Positions 1-7,741 of a DNA stretch of 44,070 nt are shown piece by piece. A program made the position numbers and the translations under genes. Source of the stretch: Intestinibacter sp. Lineage in GTDB: Bacteria; Bacillota; Clostridia; Peptostreptococcales; Peptostreptococcaceae. The DNA lies in assembly GCF_022780145.1 (NCBI RefSeq), contig NZ_JALEXO010000340.1, positions 1 to 44,070 on the forward strand. Reading direction: 5' to 3'. Position 1 is the first letter of the stretch. Each line of letters opens with the position of its first letter. Under the pieces are notes generated by a model that saw only the letters and a program-made list of their open reading frames with translations, was not told where the DNA came from and did no database searches.

Positions 1-1
1 A

Positions 2-520
2 ACAGCAATACACGAAACAGGACATTTATTAGCAAATATTTTACTAGACAATAATAGTGAGGTTAAAAGTATTTCGATATTGCCAAGAGGTAGTGTTTTA
101 GGATTTGTACATTCTGAGGACAAAAACATCGACAAATATTTAGATACGAAGACAGGTCTTTATAATCAAATAAAAGAGCTTCTAGCAGGTAGGGCCGCTG
201 AAGAACTAATACTTGGTGAAATTACGACAGGTGCAGCTAACGATTTAGAAAAGGCAAATAACATAGCTAGAAACATGGTAATCAAATACGGTATGAGTGA
301 TGAGTTTGGATTTGTAACTGATAGCAAATACGATATCATTTCTAAAGAAAAAGCTACTAATGTTATTAGAAAAATGTTAGAGGATTGTTATAAAGAAGTA
401 AAAAGCTTATTAGAACAAAATAAAGAGATGCTAGTTAAAATAAGCCGAGAATTAGAAGATAAAGAAGAATTAAACGAGGATGAGATAAAAGTATTTATAA
501 ATCAAATAAAAGCATGTTAA
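2..520 (+). CDS. FtsH-like ATP-dependent zinc metalloprotease (M41), 3' part only
   Basis: This is the C-terminal protease half of an FtsH/M41 membrane protease; the start and the AAA+ ATPase half lie upstream of the window. The frame is open from base 2. The zinc-binding helix HETGH is at 11-25, the conserved LPRG-LG strand and AGRAAEEL helix follow, and TTGAAND at about 224-244 supplies the third zinc ligand, Asp at 242-244. FtsH enzymes degrade misfolded or short-lived membrane and cytosolic proteins. The active-site Thr in HETGH replaces the usual Ala, and the C-terminal tail is short. It may therefore be a second, diverged FtsH paralogue rather than the main housekeeping copy, which is inference. 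A bidirectional terminator follows. Confidence 0.85.
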   Translation, partial: TAIHETGHLLANILLDNNSEVKSISILPRGSVLGFVHSEDKNIDKYLDTKTGLYNQIKELLAGRAAEELILGEITTGAANDLEKANNIARNMVIKYGMSDEFGFVTDSKYDIISKEKATNVIRKMLEDCYKEVKSLLEQNKEMLVKISRELEDKEELNEDEIKVFINQIKAC

Positions 521-552
521 TTATTGATATAATTGAATAATTTTTATAATAA

Positions 553-588
553 AAAAACCTAGGCTATAAAACCTAGGTTTTTCAATGC
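553..588. terminator. Bidirectional terminator between ftsH-like gene and tRNA-Leu
   Basis: Arms AAAAACCTAGG (553-563) and CCTAGGTTTTT (572-582) form an 11-bp stem with an 8-base loop. A-runs and T-runs on both sides let it end the protease transcript on the plus strand and the tRNA transcript on the minus strand. Confidence 0.85.
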
Positions 589-609
589 GTTTAATATGAT
601 TTAAAAAAA

Positions 610-692
610 TGGTGCCGCTGATGGGACTCGAACCCATATGGTTTCCCGCACGATTTTGAGTCGTGTGCGTATGCCAGTTCCGCCACAGCGGC
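610..692 (-). tRNA. tRNA-Leu (anticodon CAA)
   Basis: Read on the minus strand, the acceptor arms GCCGCTG and CAGCGGC pair, followed by discriminator A and an encoded CCA (610-612). The anticodon stem CACGA/TCGTG encloses CTCAAAA, giving anticodon CAA (reads UUG). A T-arm with GGTTCGAGTCC and a long variable arm fit a class II leucine tRNA. Confidence 0.95.
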
Positions 693-711
693 TAATTTTT
701 GCTACCTTTAT

Positions 712-740
712 ATTATAGCAACATAGTTTAAATTAATCAA
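712..740 (-). promoter_or_regulatory. Sigma-A-type promoter of tRNA-Leu
   Basis: On the minus strand, -35 TTGATT (740-735) and a perfect -10 TATAAT (717-712) are separated by 17 bases, and the tRNA begins about 20 bases after the -10 box. Confidence 0.8.
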
Positions 741-968
741 GTATATTTTTGAGTAAATTATATTATTTTTAAATAAAAATAAAATATAAATTTAAAAAAC
801 TTATGAAAAAATTAAAAAAAGTGAATAATAAAATGTGTATAATATACTATGAAAATTGAGAATTTTTACATTTAAATATTTAATCTTAATAGATTATAAT
901 AAGTGTGGTATGATTAAATGATAGGGTAATATACCAATTAATAAGATTAATAATAGGAGTGATAAATT
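741..968 (+). promoter_or_regulatory. AT-rich spacer with probable polA promoter
   Basis: This gene-free stretch is very AT-rich. The best promoter candidate for polA is an extended -10, TGGTATGAT at 906-914, with only a weak TTAATA 17 bases upstream. TATAAT also occurs at 838-843 and 895-900, without good -35 partners. The ribosome binding site AGGAG (955-959) supports the TTG start at 969. I see no other gene or repeat here. Confidence 0.4.
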
Positions 969-3617
969 TTGGAAAATACATTGATAATTATAGATGGAAA
1001 CTCGATAATAAACAGAGCCTTTTACGCGCTACCGAATATGAGTAACGAAGCTGGGCTTAATACGAATGCTATATTTGGATTTACTCGTATGATGTTTAAA
1101 ATAATAGAAGAATACAAACCGACTCATATGAGTGTTGCTTTCGACAAAAAAGCACCTACCTTTAGACATAGGGAGTACGCTGATTATAAGGCTGGCAGAA
1201 AAAAAATGCCTGATGAACTAGCTGAGCAGCTTCAACCTCTAAAGGATCTTTTAGACAAGTTCAATATAAATAGATTAGAGCTTGAAGGATACGAAGCCGA
1301 TGATATAATCGGTACTATTTCGAAGTTAGGTGAAGAAAATGACTTTAAAGTTTACATAGTTACAGGAGATAAGGATGCTATACAGCTTGCATCACATAAG
1401 ACTACTACATTGATAACTAAAAAGGGTGTAGCAGATGTAGAAGAATACGACTACGATTCAGTGCTTGAGAGATACGAGATGACACCGACTCAATTTATAG
1501 ATTTAAAGGGGCTTATGGGAGATAAGTCAGATAATATCCCAGGGGTTCCAGGAGTAGGTGAAAAGACAGGTATAAAGCTTTTAAAACAATATTCAAGTAT
1601 AGAAAATCTTATAGAGCATACAGATGAATTAAAAGGAAGTATAAAGAAAAAAATCGAAGAAAATAAAGACCTAGCGATAATGAGTAAGAGATTAGCTACA
1701 ATTATAAGAGATGTACCTATAGATGTGAAGCTGGATGATTTAAAATACGGCGATTACAACAAAGACGAAGTATTAGATAAATTTAAAGAATTTGGATTTA
1801 CTAGCTTAATATCTAAATTACTAGATTTAGACGGTGGAGAAAGCACTGTAAAACAAGAAATAGATATAAATATAGAACACTTAGATAATGTAGAGGAATT
1901 TGCAAAAAAAGCTGAAGAAAACAACAAAGTAATAATAGATGTAATAGGAAGAGAAGGAAACATTTTAGACAAGAGAATATTATATGTATTCTTAAGCTTA
2001 GACGGCGAAAACATCTACTATGTAAACGAAGATGAGCTAGATAAAATCTCAAATATTCTTTCGAACTTCGAGATTAAAAAACACGGCTACGATTTAAAGG
2101 AAGACTATATACTACTAAAGCCTTATGGTATAGAGTTAAATTCTATGGATTTCGATATAACTATAGCTGAGTATTTAATAGACTCAAAATCATCGACTTC
2201 GTACGAATGCAGTGCAATAGCTATGAAATACTTGACTAGACAGATAAAATCAAAAGAGGACTTACTTGGAAAAGGAGCTAAGGCTAAGAAGTTTGAGCAA
2301 ATAGGCTTTAAAGAGCTTTCAACATATGTAGGAGATATTTTAAATACAGTAGCGTATGTATATCCTAAAATGGAAGAGAGGCTAAAAGAAACCGAAATGG
2401 ACGGTCTTTTCTACCATGTTGAAATGCCACTTGTAGAGGTTCTAGGTTCTATGGAATACATAGGTATGAAGGTAGACAAGGATCAATTAAACGAATTAAA
2501 AGATAAATTTACAAAAATAATATCAGAATTAGAATCTGAAATATACGAAATGGCAGGAGAATCGTTCAACATAAATTCACCAAAGCAATTAGGTGTGATT
2601 TTATTTGAAAAATTAGGACTTCCAGTTATTAAAAAGACAAAGACAGGGTACTCTACAAACGCCGAGGTGCTAGAAAAATTAAGAGATAAACACGAAATAA
2701 TCGATAAAATAACAGAGTATAGACAAATAGTTAAACTTAATTCAACTTATGTAGAGGGATTATTAAATATAATTAATCCAAAAACAGGAAGAATACACTC
2801 TTCATTCAACCAAACTATAACTACTACAGGAAGAATTTCGTCTACAGAACCTAATATGCAAAATATTCCAGTTAAAACTGAGATGGGTAGAGACATAAGA
2901 AAGGTATTTGTAGCAGCAGAAGGATGTAAGCTAGTAGACGCCGACTATTCTCAAGTAGAGCTTAGAGTTTTAGCGCATATGAGTGGCGATGAAAACATGA
3001 TAGATGCATTTAAACACGGAGAAGATATCCATGCAAAGACAGCATCGCAAATATTCGACGTAGATATAAACGACGTCACAAGTAAACAGAGAATAGAAGC
3101 CAAAGCTATAAACTTCGGTATAATCTATGGAAAAACAGATTTTGGTCTTTCTCAGGACTTAAATATTCCGGTTGCAAAAGCCAAAGCATATATAGAAAGT
3201 TATTTTTACAAATATCCTAAAATAAAAGAATTTATGGATGACGCAGTAGAAAAAGCGACTCAAACAGGATATGCAACTACTATATTAAATAGAAGAAGAT
3301 ATATACCAGAGATAAACGCGAGCAATTTCATAGTTAGAAACCAAGGCAAGAGATTCGCGATGAACGCACCTATACAAGGTAGTGCCGCCGATATAATAAA
3401 AGTAGCTATGGTAAATGTATACAACAAATTAAAAGAAAACAACATGAAATCAAAGCTTATACTTCAAGTACACGATGAACTTATAGTAGAAGCTACTGAA
3501 GATGAATTAGAATTAGCTGAGAAAATAGTAAAAGAAGAAATGGAAAATGCACAAGTGATGGATGTACATTTAGATGTAGATTTGAATACAGGAAATTCTT
3601 GGTATGAAACAAAGTAG
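969..3617 (+). CDS. polA: DNA polymerase I
   Basis: Family A DNA polymerase of 882 residues, used for Okazaki-fragment processing and repair. Residues 1 to about 290 are the 5'-3' exonuclease/flap nuclease (IDGNSIINRAFYA, EADDIIGT, GLMGDKSDNIPGVPGVG). About 300-490 is the exonuclease-like domain. The rest is the polymerase, with motif A DYSQVELR (Asp659), motif B K712-AINFGIIYG and motif C QVHDE (Asp836, Glu837). The expected proofreading DxE appears as IIDVIG, without the Glu, so 3'-5' exonuclease activity is probably lost, as in Bacillus and Taq enzymes. The start is TTG, chosen from AGGAG nine bases upstream. It is the first gene of a co-directional run with coaE 8 bases downstream. Confidence 0.97.
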   Translation: MENTLIIIDGNSIINRAFYALPNMSNEAGLNTNAIFGFTRMMFKIIEEYKPTHMSVAFDKKAPTFRHREYADYKAGRKKMPDELAEQLQPLKDLLDKFNINRLELEGYEADDIIGTISKLGEENDFKVYIVTGDKDAIQLASHKTTTLITKKGVADVEEYDYDSVLERYEMTPTQFIDLKGLMGDKSDNIPGVPGVGEKTGIKLLKQYSSIENLIEHTDELKGSIKKKIEENKDLAIMSKRLATIIRDVPIDVKLDDLKYGDYNKDEVLDKFKEFGFTSLISKLLDLDGGESTVKQEIDINIEHLDNVEEFAKKAEENNKVIIDVIGREGNILDKRILYVFLSLDGENIYYVNEDELDKISNILSNFEIKKHGYDLKEDYILLKPYGIELNSMDFDITIAEYLIDSKSSTSYECSAIAMKYLTRQIKSKEDLLGKGAKAKKFEQIGFKELSTYVGDILNTVAYVYPKMEERLKETEMDGLFYHVEMPLVEVLGSMEYIGMKVDKDQLNELKDKFTKIISELESEIYEMAGESFNINSPKQLGVILFEKLGLPVIKKTKTGYSTNAEVLEKLRDKHEIIDKITEYRQIVKLNSTYVEGLLNIINPKTGRIHSSFNQTITTTGRISSTEPNMQNIPVKTEMGRDIRKVFVAAEGCKLVDADYSQVELRVLAHMSGDENMIDAFKHGEDIHAKTASQIFDVDINDVTSKQRIEAKAINFGIIYGKTDFGLSQDLNIPVAKAKAYIESYFYKYPKIKEFMDDAVEKATQTGYATTILNRRRYIPEINASNFIVRNQGKRFAMNAPIQGSAADIIKVAMVNVYNKLKENNMKSKLILQVHDELIVEATEDELELAEKIVKEEMENAQVMDVHLDVDLNTGNSWYETK

Positions 3618-3625
3618 GTGAAAAA

Positions 3626-4219
3626 ATGATAGTATTGGGACTTACAGGAAATATTGGATGTGGAAAGAGCAGTGTATCTAATATATTTATCCAAAATGGA
3701 ATAGATGTAGTAGATGCAGATATAGAAGCTAGAAGGATATTTGACGATAAGGATTTACTTAATAAAGTATTTTCGACTTTTGGAGATAGTATAAAAAACG
3801 AGGATGGAAGCTTAAATAGAAAGGCTCTAGGAAATATTGTATTCAACGACGATGAAAAGCTAATAGAGTTAAATAATTTAACACATCCTCAAATAAAGAA
3901 AAATATACTATCACAAGTTTCAAAATATAAAGAGCAAGGTAAAAAAATAGTTGTAATAGACGCAGCGCTATTGATAGAAGACGACTATCTACCTTATATA
4001 GATAAATTGGTTTTGATAACTTGTAGAGAAGATATACAAATCGAGAGAATAAAAAATAGAGATAACTGCACAGAGAAAGAGGCAGTTAGCAGAATAAATT
4101 CTCAAATGAGTCAAAGTGAAAAATCGAAGTTTGCAGATTACATTATCGATAATTCAAACTCATTTGAAGAATTACAAAAGAGAGTTTTAGAATTTATAGA
4201 GATTTTACAAGGAGAATAA
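3626..4219 (+). CDS. coaE: Dephospho-CoA kinase
   Basis: CoaE phosphorylates the 3'-hydroxyl of dephospho-CoA, the last step of coenzyme A synthesis, in the cytosol. The 197-residue length is normal. The P-loop GLTGNIGCGKSS is at residues 5-16, VVDADIEAR follows at about 31-39, and the family signature VVIDAALLIEDDY, with Asp and Leu-Leu-Glu-like spacing, lies near residue 110. The start ATG is 8 bases after the polA stop, preceded by AGGTGA. The polA-coaE pairing is common in Firmicutes, often with a MutM gene between them; none is present here. Confidence 0.96.
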   Translation: MIVLGLTGNIGCGKSSVSNIFIQNGIDVVDADIEARRIFDDKDLLNKVFSTFGDSIKNEDGSLNRKALGNIVFNDDEKLIELNNLTHPQIKKNILSQVSKYKEQGKKIVVIDAALLIEDDYLPYIDKLVLITCREDIQIERIKNRDNCTEKEAVSRINSQMSQSEKSKFADYIIDNSNSFEELQKRVLEFIEILQGE

Positions 4220-4221
4220 GC

Positions 4222-4761
4222 GTGAAAAAAAAATTAATCTTAATTCTATTTATCGTAATAGTTTTGGGACTTGCTTTATATATAGAAAGGGACGAAATAT
4301 ATAAATATATATATCCTAAAAAATATTCAGAATACGTTGAGTTTTACGCCGAGGAATACAATTTAGATGAAAATTTAGTTTACAGTGTAATTAAGGCAGA
4401 AAGTAAATTTGATAAGGATGCAGTTTCAAGAAAAGGGGCAAAGGGATTGATGCAGATTGGAGATTCCACGAGAGATTGGGCAATTGAAGAGCTTGAGATG
4501 ACTGAAGCCGATATTTTTGAGCCTGAGGATAATATAAGGATAGGATGCTGGTATTTAAGCAAGCTATATAGAGAATTTGGAAACCTAGATTTAGTTATCA
4601 CCGCATATAATGGAGGCTCTGGCAATGTCAAAAAATGGTTAGCTAATCAAAAGTACAGCAAAGATGGGGAAAATTTGCATACTATTCCTTTTAAAGAGAC
4701 ATCTAGCTATGTTGATAAAGTAAAGCATAATTACGAGATGTATAAGAAAATTTATAATTAG
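4222..4761 (+). CDS. Membrane-anchored lytic transglycosylase (SLT domain)
   Basis: A 179-residue peptidoglycan lytic transglycosylase that cleaves the MurNAc-GlcNAc bond outside the membrane. Residues 4-20 form a signal anchor. The Slt fold follows, with catalytic Glu60 in VIKAESKFD, the GAKGLMQI motif, NIRIGCWYLSKLY and the AYNGGSGNV loop, all typical of family 1 (Slt70-like) domains. The start is GTG, with GGAG seven bases upstream, and only 2 bases separate it from coaE, so it is co-transcribed. The same gene follows coaE in related clostridia, as I recall. Confidence 0.92.
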   Translation: MKKKLILILFIVIVLGLALYIERDEIYKYIYPKKYSEYVEFYAEEYNLDENLVYSVIKAESKFDKDAVSRKGAKGLMQIGDSTRDWAIEELEMTEADIFEPEDNIRIGCWYLSKLYREFGNLDLVITAYNGGSGNVKKWLANQKYSKDGENLHTIPFKETSSYVDKVKHNYEMYKKIYN

Positions 4762-4775
4762 AAAGGTACAACAAA

Positions 4776-6506
4776 ATGAAAAAAATAGTAAAATTAGTAA
4801 GTATAATTTTAGCGTTGATGTTATTTGTTGTGGGATGTAGTGCAAAAACAGAACAGGAAAGTAAATCAGAAAAAACAGTAAAAAATGATTCAGAATATAT
4901 AAATTTAACTATGATAAGACCAGATACAATTAATCCAGTTTTAAATACTGATAAATCTGTAAGTCATGTTTTAAATTTAGTATATGATAGTTTGTTTGAA
5001 TTTGATGAAAATTATGATCTTCAACCTAAATTAGTAGATTCTTACAATATTTCATCAGACAATAAAAGTGTCAGTATAAATTTAAAATCTGGGGTAAAAT
5101 GGCATAATGGAAAGAGCTTAACGTCTAGCGACGTTAAATACACATATGATTTAATAAAATCAAAAAAAGAGAGTGCGTATTATGATTTAGTATCAAATAT
5201 AAGCAGTATAACTGTAAATGGAAGCAGAAGTCTTACTATCAACTTTAAAGATAATTATGCATTTTCATTGGAAACATTGATTTTTCCTATAGTGTCAAAG
5301 GATAAATTGAGTGGGTTAAAAAGCGATGATTTAACACTTCCAAACAAGAATTTAGTGGGATGTGGAGAATATAAAATTAAAACTTATGAAGATAGAGATT
5401 TTATGATTTTAGAGCCAAATAAGGATTATTATGATTTTAATGAAAAAGGCAACAATAAAGAAATCTATGTAAAAATGGTGCCAGACAATGAATCACAAGT
5501 ACAGATGGTACTATCTCTAGATAGTGATATAAGTAATGTTTCACTTGCTAATATAAGTAAGTTTACAGATAACGATAATTTTAAGATAGAAAAATATCAA
5601 GGAAGAAAATACGACTATGTTATTTTCAACTATGAAAATGAATACCTACAAAATTTAGATATAAGAAAGGCTATTTCGTTTTCAATAGATAGAAGTTCAA
5701 TTATAAAGGATGCTTATTCAAATAGAGCTAAATTGACTAATTTTCCTTTGAATTCTGTATCAAAATATTATGATAGTGATTTAAAGCCTCTTTCATATAA
5801 TACAGATAATGCACAAAACTATCTTAAAAAAGCAGTTTTATCATTAGAAGAAGAAAAAAATGCTAAGAAAACAGACGGAGAGAATTCTCAAACTCCTGAC
5901 GAAAATGTAGTAGATAATTCTCAAGCCGATAATGTAGATAATAAAACTATTGATGATAAGCAAAATACCAAAGATTCAAACAAATCAACTAAGGAAAAAA
6001 CTAAATCATTTAAGGACGTGACAACTGCTGAAGTGAAGGCTTTATTAAAAGACATGAAATTTAAAATAATAGTAAATAAAGATAATAGTGAAAGGGTAAA
6101 GGCTGCAAATATAATAAGTAATAACTTAGAGGCTATAGGTATAAAAACAGAAATAGAAGATTTAACAGATGATGAAATGACAAAAGCTCTAGATAGTAAG
6201 AAATATGATTTAGCTTTAATAGGATGTGAATTACCTGCTGTATCTGATGCAACATATATACTTGAAGAATTGGGATATAAAGACAAGCAATTAGATAAAT
6301 ATTTGAAAAATTTACAAGAAGCCAACTCAGAAGCTCAGATAAAAAATATCTACAAAGAGATACAAAAATATGTTAAAGAAAATGCAGTATTTATAAGCTT
6401 TGGCATGTTAGATGATTATGTTGTATTAAACGAAAGACTTGAAGGAGATTTGTATTCTAATGATCTCAATATATACAGGGGAATTGATTCTCTAAAAGTA
6501 AAATAA
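4776..6506 (+). CDS. ABC transporter solute-binding lipoprotein, family 5 (peptide/nickel type)
   Basis: A secreted lipoprotein of 576 residues. The N-terminal signal ends in a lipobox with Cys21 (VVGC), and the body is a family-5 extracellular binding protein (NPVLNTDKS, YDSLFEFDENYDLQPKLVDSY, GVKWHNGK, DIRKAISFSIDR). Such proteins bind peptides, nickel chelates or opines for an ABC importer. No permease or ATPase genes are adjacent, so it is an orphan and the ligand is unknown. Residues about 355-410 are an unusual polar linker rich in Lys, Asp, Asn and Ser inside the second lobe. It lies 14 bases after the transglycosylase gene, with RBS AAAGG. I see no strong terminator after it. Confidence 0.88.
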   Translation: MKKIVKLVSIILALMLFVVGCSAKTEQESKSEKTVKNDSEYINLTMIRPDTINPVLNTDKSVSHVLNLVYDSLFEFDENYDLQPKLVDSYNISSDNKSVSINLKSGVKWHNGKSLTSSDVKYTYDLIKSKKESAYYDLVSNISSITVNGSRSLTINFKDNYAFSLETLIFPIVSKDKLSGLKSDDLTLPNKNLVGCGEYKIKTYEDRDFMILEPNKDYYDFNEKGNNKEIYVKMVPDNESQVQMVLSLDSDISNVSLANISKFTDNDNFKIEKYQGRKYDYVIFNYENEYLQNLDIRKAISFSIDRSSIIKDAYSNRAKLTNFPLNSVSKYYDSDLKPLSYNTDNAQNYLKKAVLSLEEEKNAKKTDGENSQTPDENVVDNSQADNVDNKTIDDKQNTKDSNKSTKEKTKSFKDVTTAEVKALLKDMKFKIIVNKDNSERVKAANIISNNLEAIGIKTEIEDLTDDEMTKALDSKKYDLALIGCELPAVSDATYILEELGYKDKQLDKYLKNLQEANSEAQIKNIYKEIQKYVKENAVFISFGMLDDYVVLNERLEGDLYSNDLNIYRGIDSLKVK

Positions 6507-6552
6507 TATTTGAGTCAGAATAAGTTTGTAAGTAGAGTTTTTTGAGATAATA

Positions 6553-6580
6553 TGGTATAATATACCCATATAGGGTATAT
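6553..6580 (+). promoter_or_regulatory. Extended -10 promoter overlapped by CsoR-type operator
   Basis: The extended -10 TGGTATAAT (6553-6561) has no good -35 box. It runs directly into the inverted repeat ATATACCC-ATATA-GGGTATAT (6560-6580). The TACCC-N-GGGTA layout resembles operators of the copper repressor CsoR, and a protein bound here would block transcription start. The regulator itself is not in the window. Confidence 0.6.
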
Positions 6581-6593
6581 GGAGGTGTAATTA

Positions 6594-6806
6594 ATGCAAA
6601 AGAAATTATTAATCGAAGGTATGAGCTGTAATCACTGTGTAAACCATGTAAAAACAGCCTTAACAGAAGATATTGAAGGTGTAGAAGTAAAGGAAGTCAG
6701 TTTAGATGGCAAATATGCTTTAGTCGATATAGCTGATGGAGTTACTGAAGATGCTATAAAAGCTGTAATAGAAGATTTAGGATTTGAATTAAAAGGAATC
6801 GAATAA
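6594..6806 (+). CDS. copZ: Copper chaperone CopZ-like heavy-metal-associated protein
   Basis: A 70-residue single HMA domain with the metal-binding motif MSCNHC (Cys12, Cys15), a ferredoxin-like beta-alpha-beta-beta-alpha-beta length, and the usual ending with GFELKG. Such proteins carry Cu(I) to P-type ATPases in the cytosol. GGAGGTG at 6581-6587 supports the ATG start. It stands alone between its own promoter and terminator, with no copA or csoR beside it, so a role in copper handling is inferred from the motif and the CsoR-like operator. Binding of another soft metal is possible. Confidence 0.88.
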   Translation: MQKKLLIEGMSCNHCVNHVKTALTEDIEGVEVKEVSLDGKYALVDIADGVTEDAIKAVIEDLGFELKGIE

Positions 6807-6816
6807 TATAAAAATG

Positions 6817-6848
6817 CCTACAGGAATATCGTTCTTGTAGGTTTTTTT
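6817..6848 (+). terminator. Terminator of copZ-like gene
   Basis: The stem CCTACAGGAA (6817-6826) and TTCTTGTAGG (6832-6841), with one G-T pair, is followed by a seven-base T run. Confidence 0.9.
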
Positions 6849-6863
6849 ATGCCAAATTTTATA

Positions 6864-6894
6864 TAAAAAAAGATCTCTAAATAAATAGAGATCT
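6864..6894 (-). terminator. Minus-facing terminator-like hairpin
   Basis: AGATCTCTA (6871-6879) pairs with TAGAGATCT (6886-6894) around a six-base loop. The T-run lies on the minus strand (A-run at 6865-6870), so it would stop leftward transcription. No convincing leftward gene is visible upstream of it (6895-7082). Confidence 0.55.
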
Positions 6895-7082
6895 CTTAAA
6901 TGGGGGAGATTGAGTATATTTGATTTTACATTTATATTATTAACATTCTTAATAAAAATATACATACTATTTAATATTTTTTTAAAATAATCATATATAT
7001 TAAAGTAAATATTTTTAAAAATACCGGCAAGCACACATTTTATATTTATATGAATATAATAAAATAAACGAGGTGGGGTATC

Positions 7083-7691
7083 ATGGAGGAGTATAGAACA
7101 TATAAAGATAATTTTAGAAATTTGATACTTGATATGATACAGGAGGATTTAGCAAATTATGTATCGCAGAGAGGTGCCAAGAAATTTTTTGAAGCAAATG
7201 TGGATAAAGCAATAAATGAAAATATACAAAAAATTAAAAGCAGAGATAAAAGAGAGAATATATATTTAAAGGTTTTAACTTATGGTGCATATAAAGAAAA
7301 CATAGTATCAGTGGGAAGGTTAATAAAAAAAGAGGAAATTTTTAAATCAAAAAAAGAACTTTATAATTTTGCAAGATACCTTAATTTAAATGTAAATAAA
7401 AAGTTTTCATATAATCAAATTTTAAGAATAATATCAAAACATATTTATGACAATAGGGATTTATATTCATCTAGACATGTAATCTATAAAAGAACAGGCA
7501 AAGAATATATAATAGACCCTCAGAGTGTTAAAAATGAATTAATACAGAGCTATAGGTCAAAAACAAGAGAAGAAATGAAGGCTATAGCTAAGCTTTTAGA
7601 AGTAGATATAGACGAGGAAGAAGGGGCAGAAGATATAAGAAAAAAAATAATAAATAGCATAATAAAAGAGAAACTGAGAAAAAATAAATAG
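7083..7691 (+). CDS. Uncharacterised basic protein with two SAP-like helical segments
   Basis: I do not recognise this 202-residue protein. It is strongly charged, has no signal peptide or membrane segment, and is predicted helical. Two stretches look alike: residues about 88-120 (KELYNFARYLNLNV, then NQILRIISKHI) and about 158-192 (EEMKAIAKLLEVDI, then AEDIRKKIINSI). Both follow a helix-extended loop-helix pattern like SAP or Rho-N nucleic-acid-binding modules. A DNA- or RNA-binding role is only inference from this pattern and the basic charge. The ATG start is supported by AGGTGG (7071-7076). TATAAT at 7055-7060 could be its -10 box. It is monocistronic, with a terminator directly downstream. 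Confidence 0.7.
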   Translation: MEEYRTYKDNFRNLILDMIQEDLANYVSQRGAKKFFEANVDKAINENIQKIKSRDKRENIYLKVLTYGAYKENIVSVGRLIKKEEIFKSKKELYNFARYLNLNVNKKFSYNQILRIISKHIYDNRDLYSSRHVIYKRTGKEYIIDPQSVKNELIQSYRSKTREEMKAIAKLLEVDIDEEEGAEDIRKKIINSIIKEKLRKNK

Positions 7692-7701
7692 ACAGATAAA
7701 T

Positions 7702-7733
7702 AAAGACGCTAAAAGCGTCTTTAATTTTTAATC
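7702..7733 (+). terminator. Terminator after the SAP-like gene
   Basis: The stem AAAGACGCT (7702-7710) and AGCGTCTTT (7714-7722), with a 3-base loop, is followed by a T-rich tail. Confidence 0.9.
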
Positions 7734-7741
7734 AAAAGGGT

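Noticed and set aside
5921..6325. Minus-strand frame inside the solute-binding protein gene
   Set aside because: It is the reverse of the polar linker and shows only low-complexity Ser/Leu composition.
6789..7034. Minus-strand frame of 81 codons between the copZ-like gene and the next gene
   Set aside because: It runs through two terminator hairpins and into the end of the copZ-like gene, has very biased AT-driven composition and no ribosome binding site.
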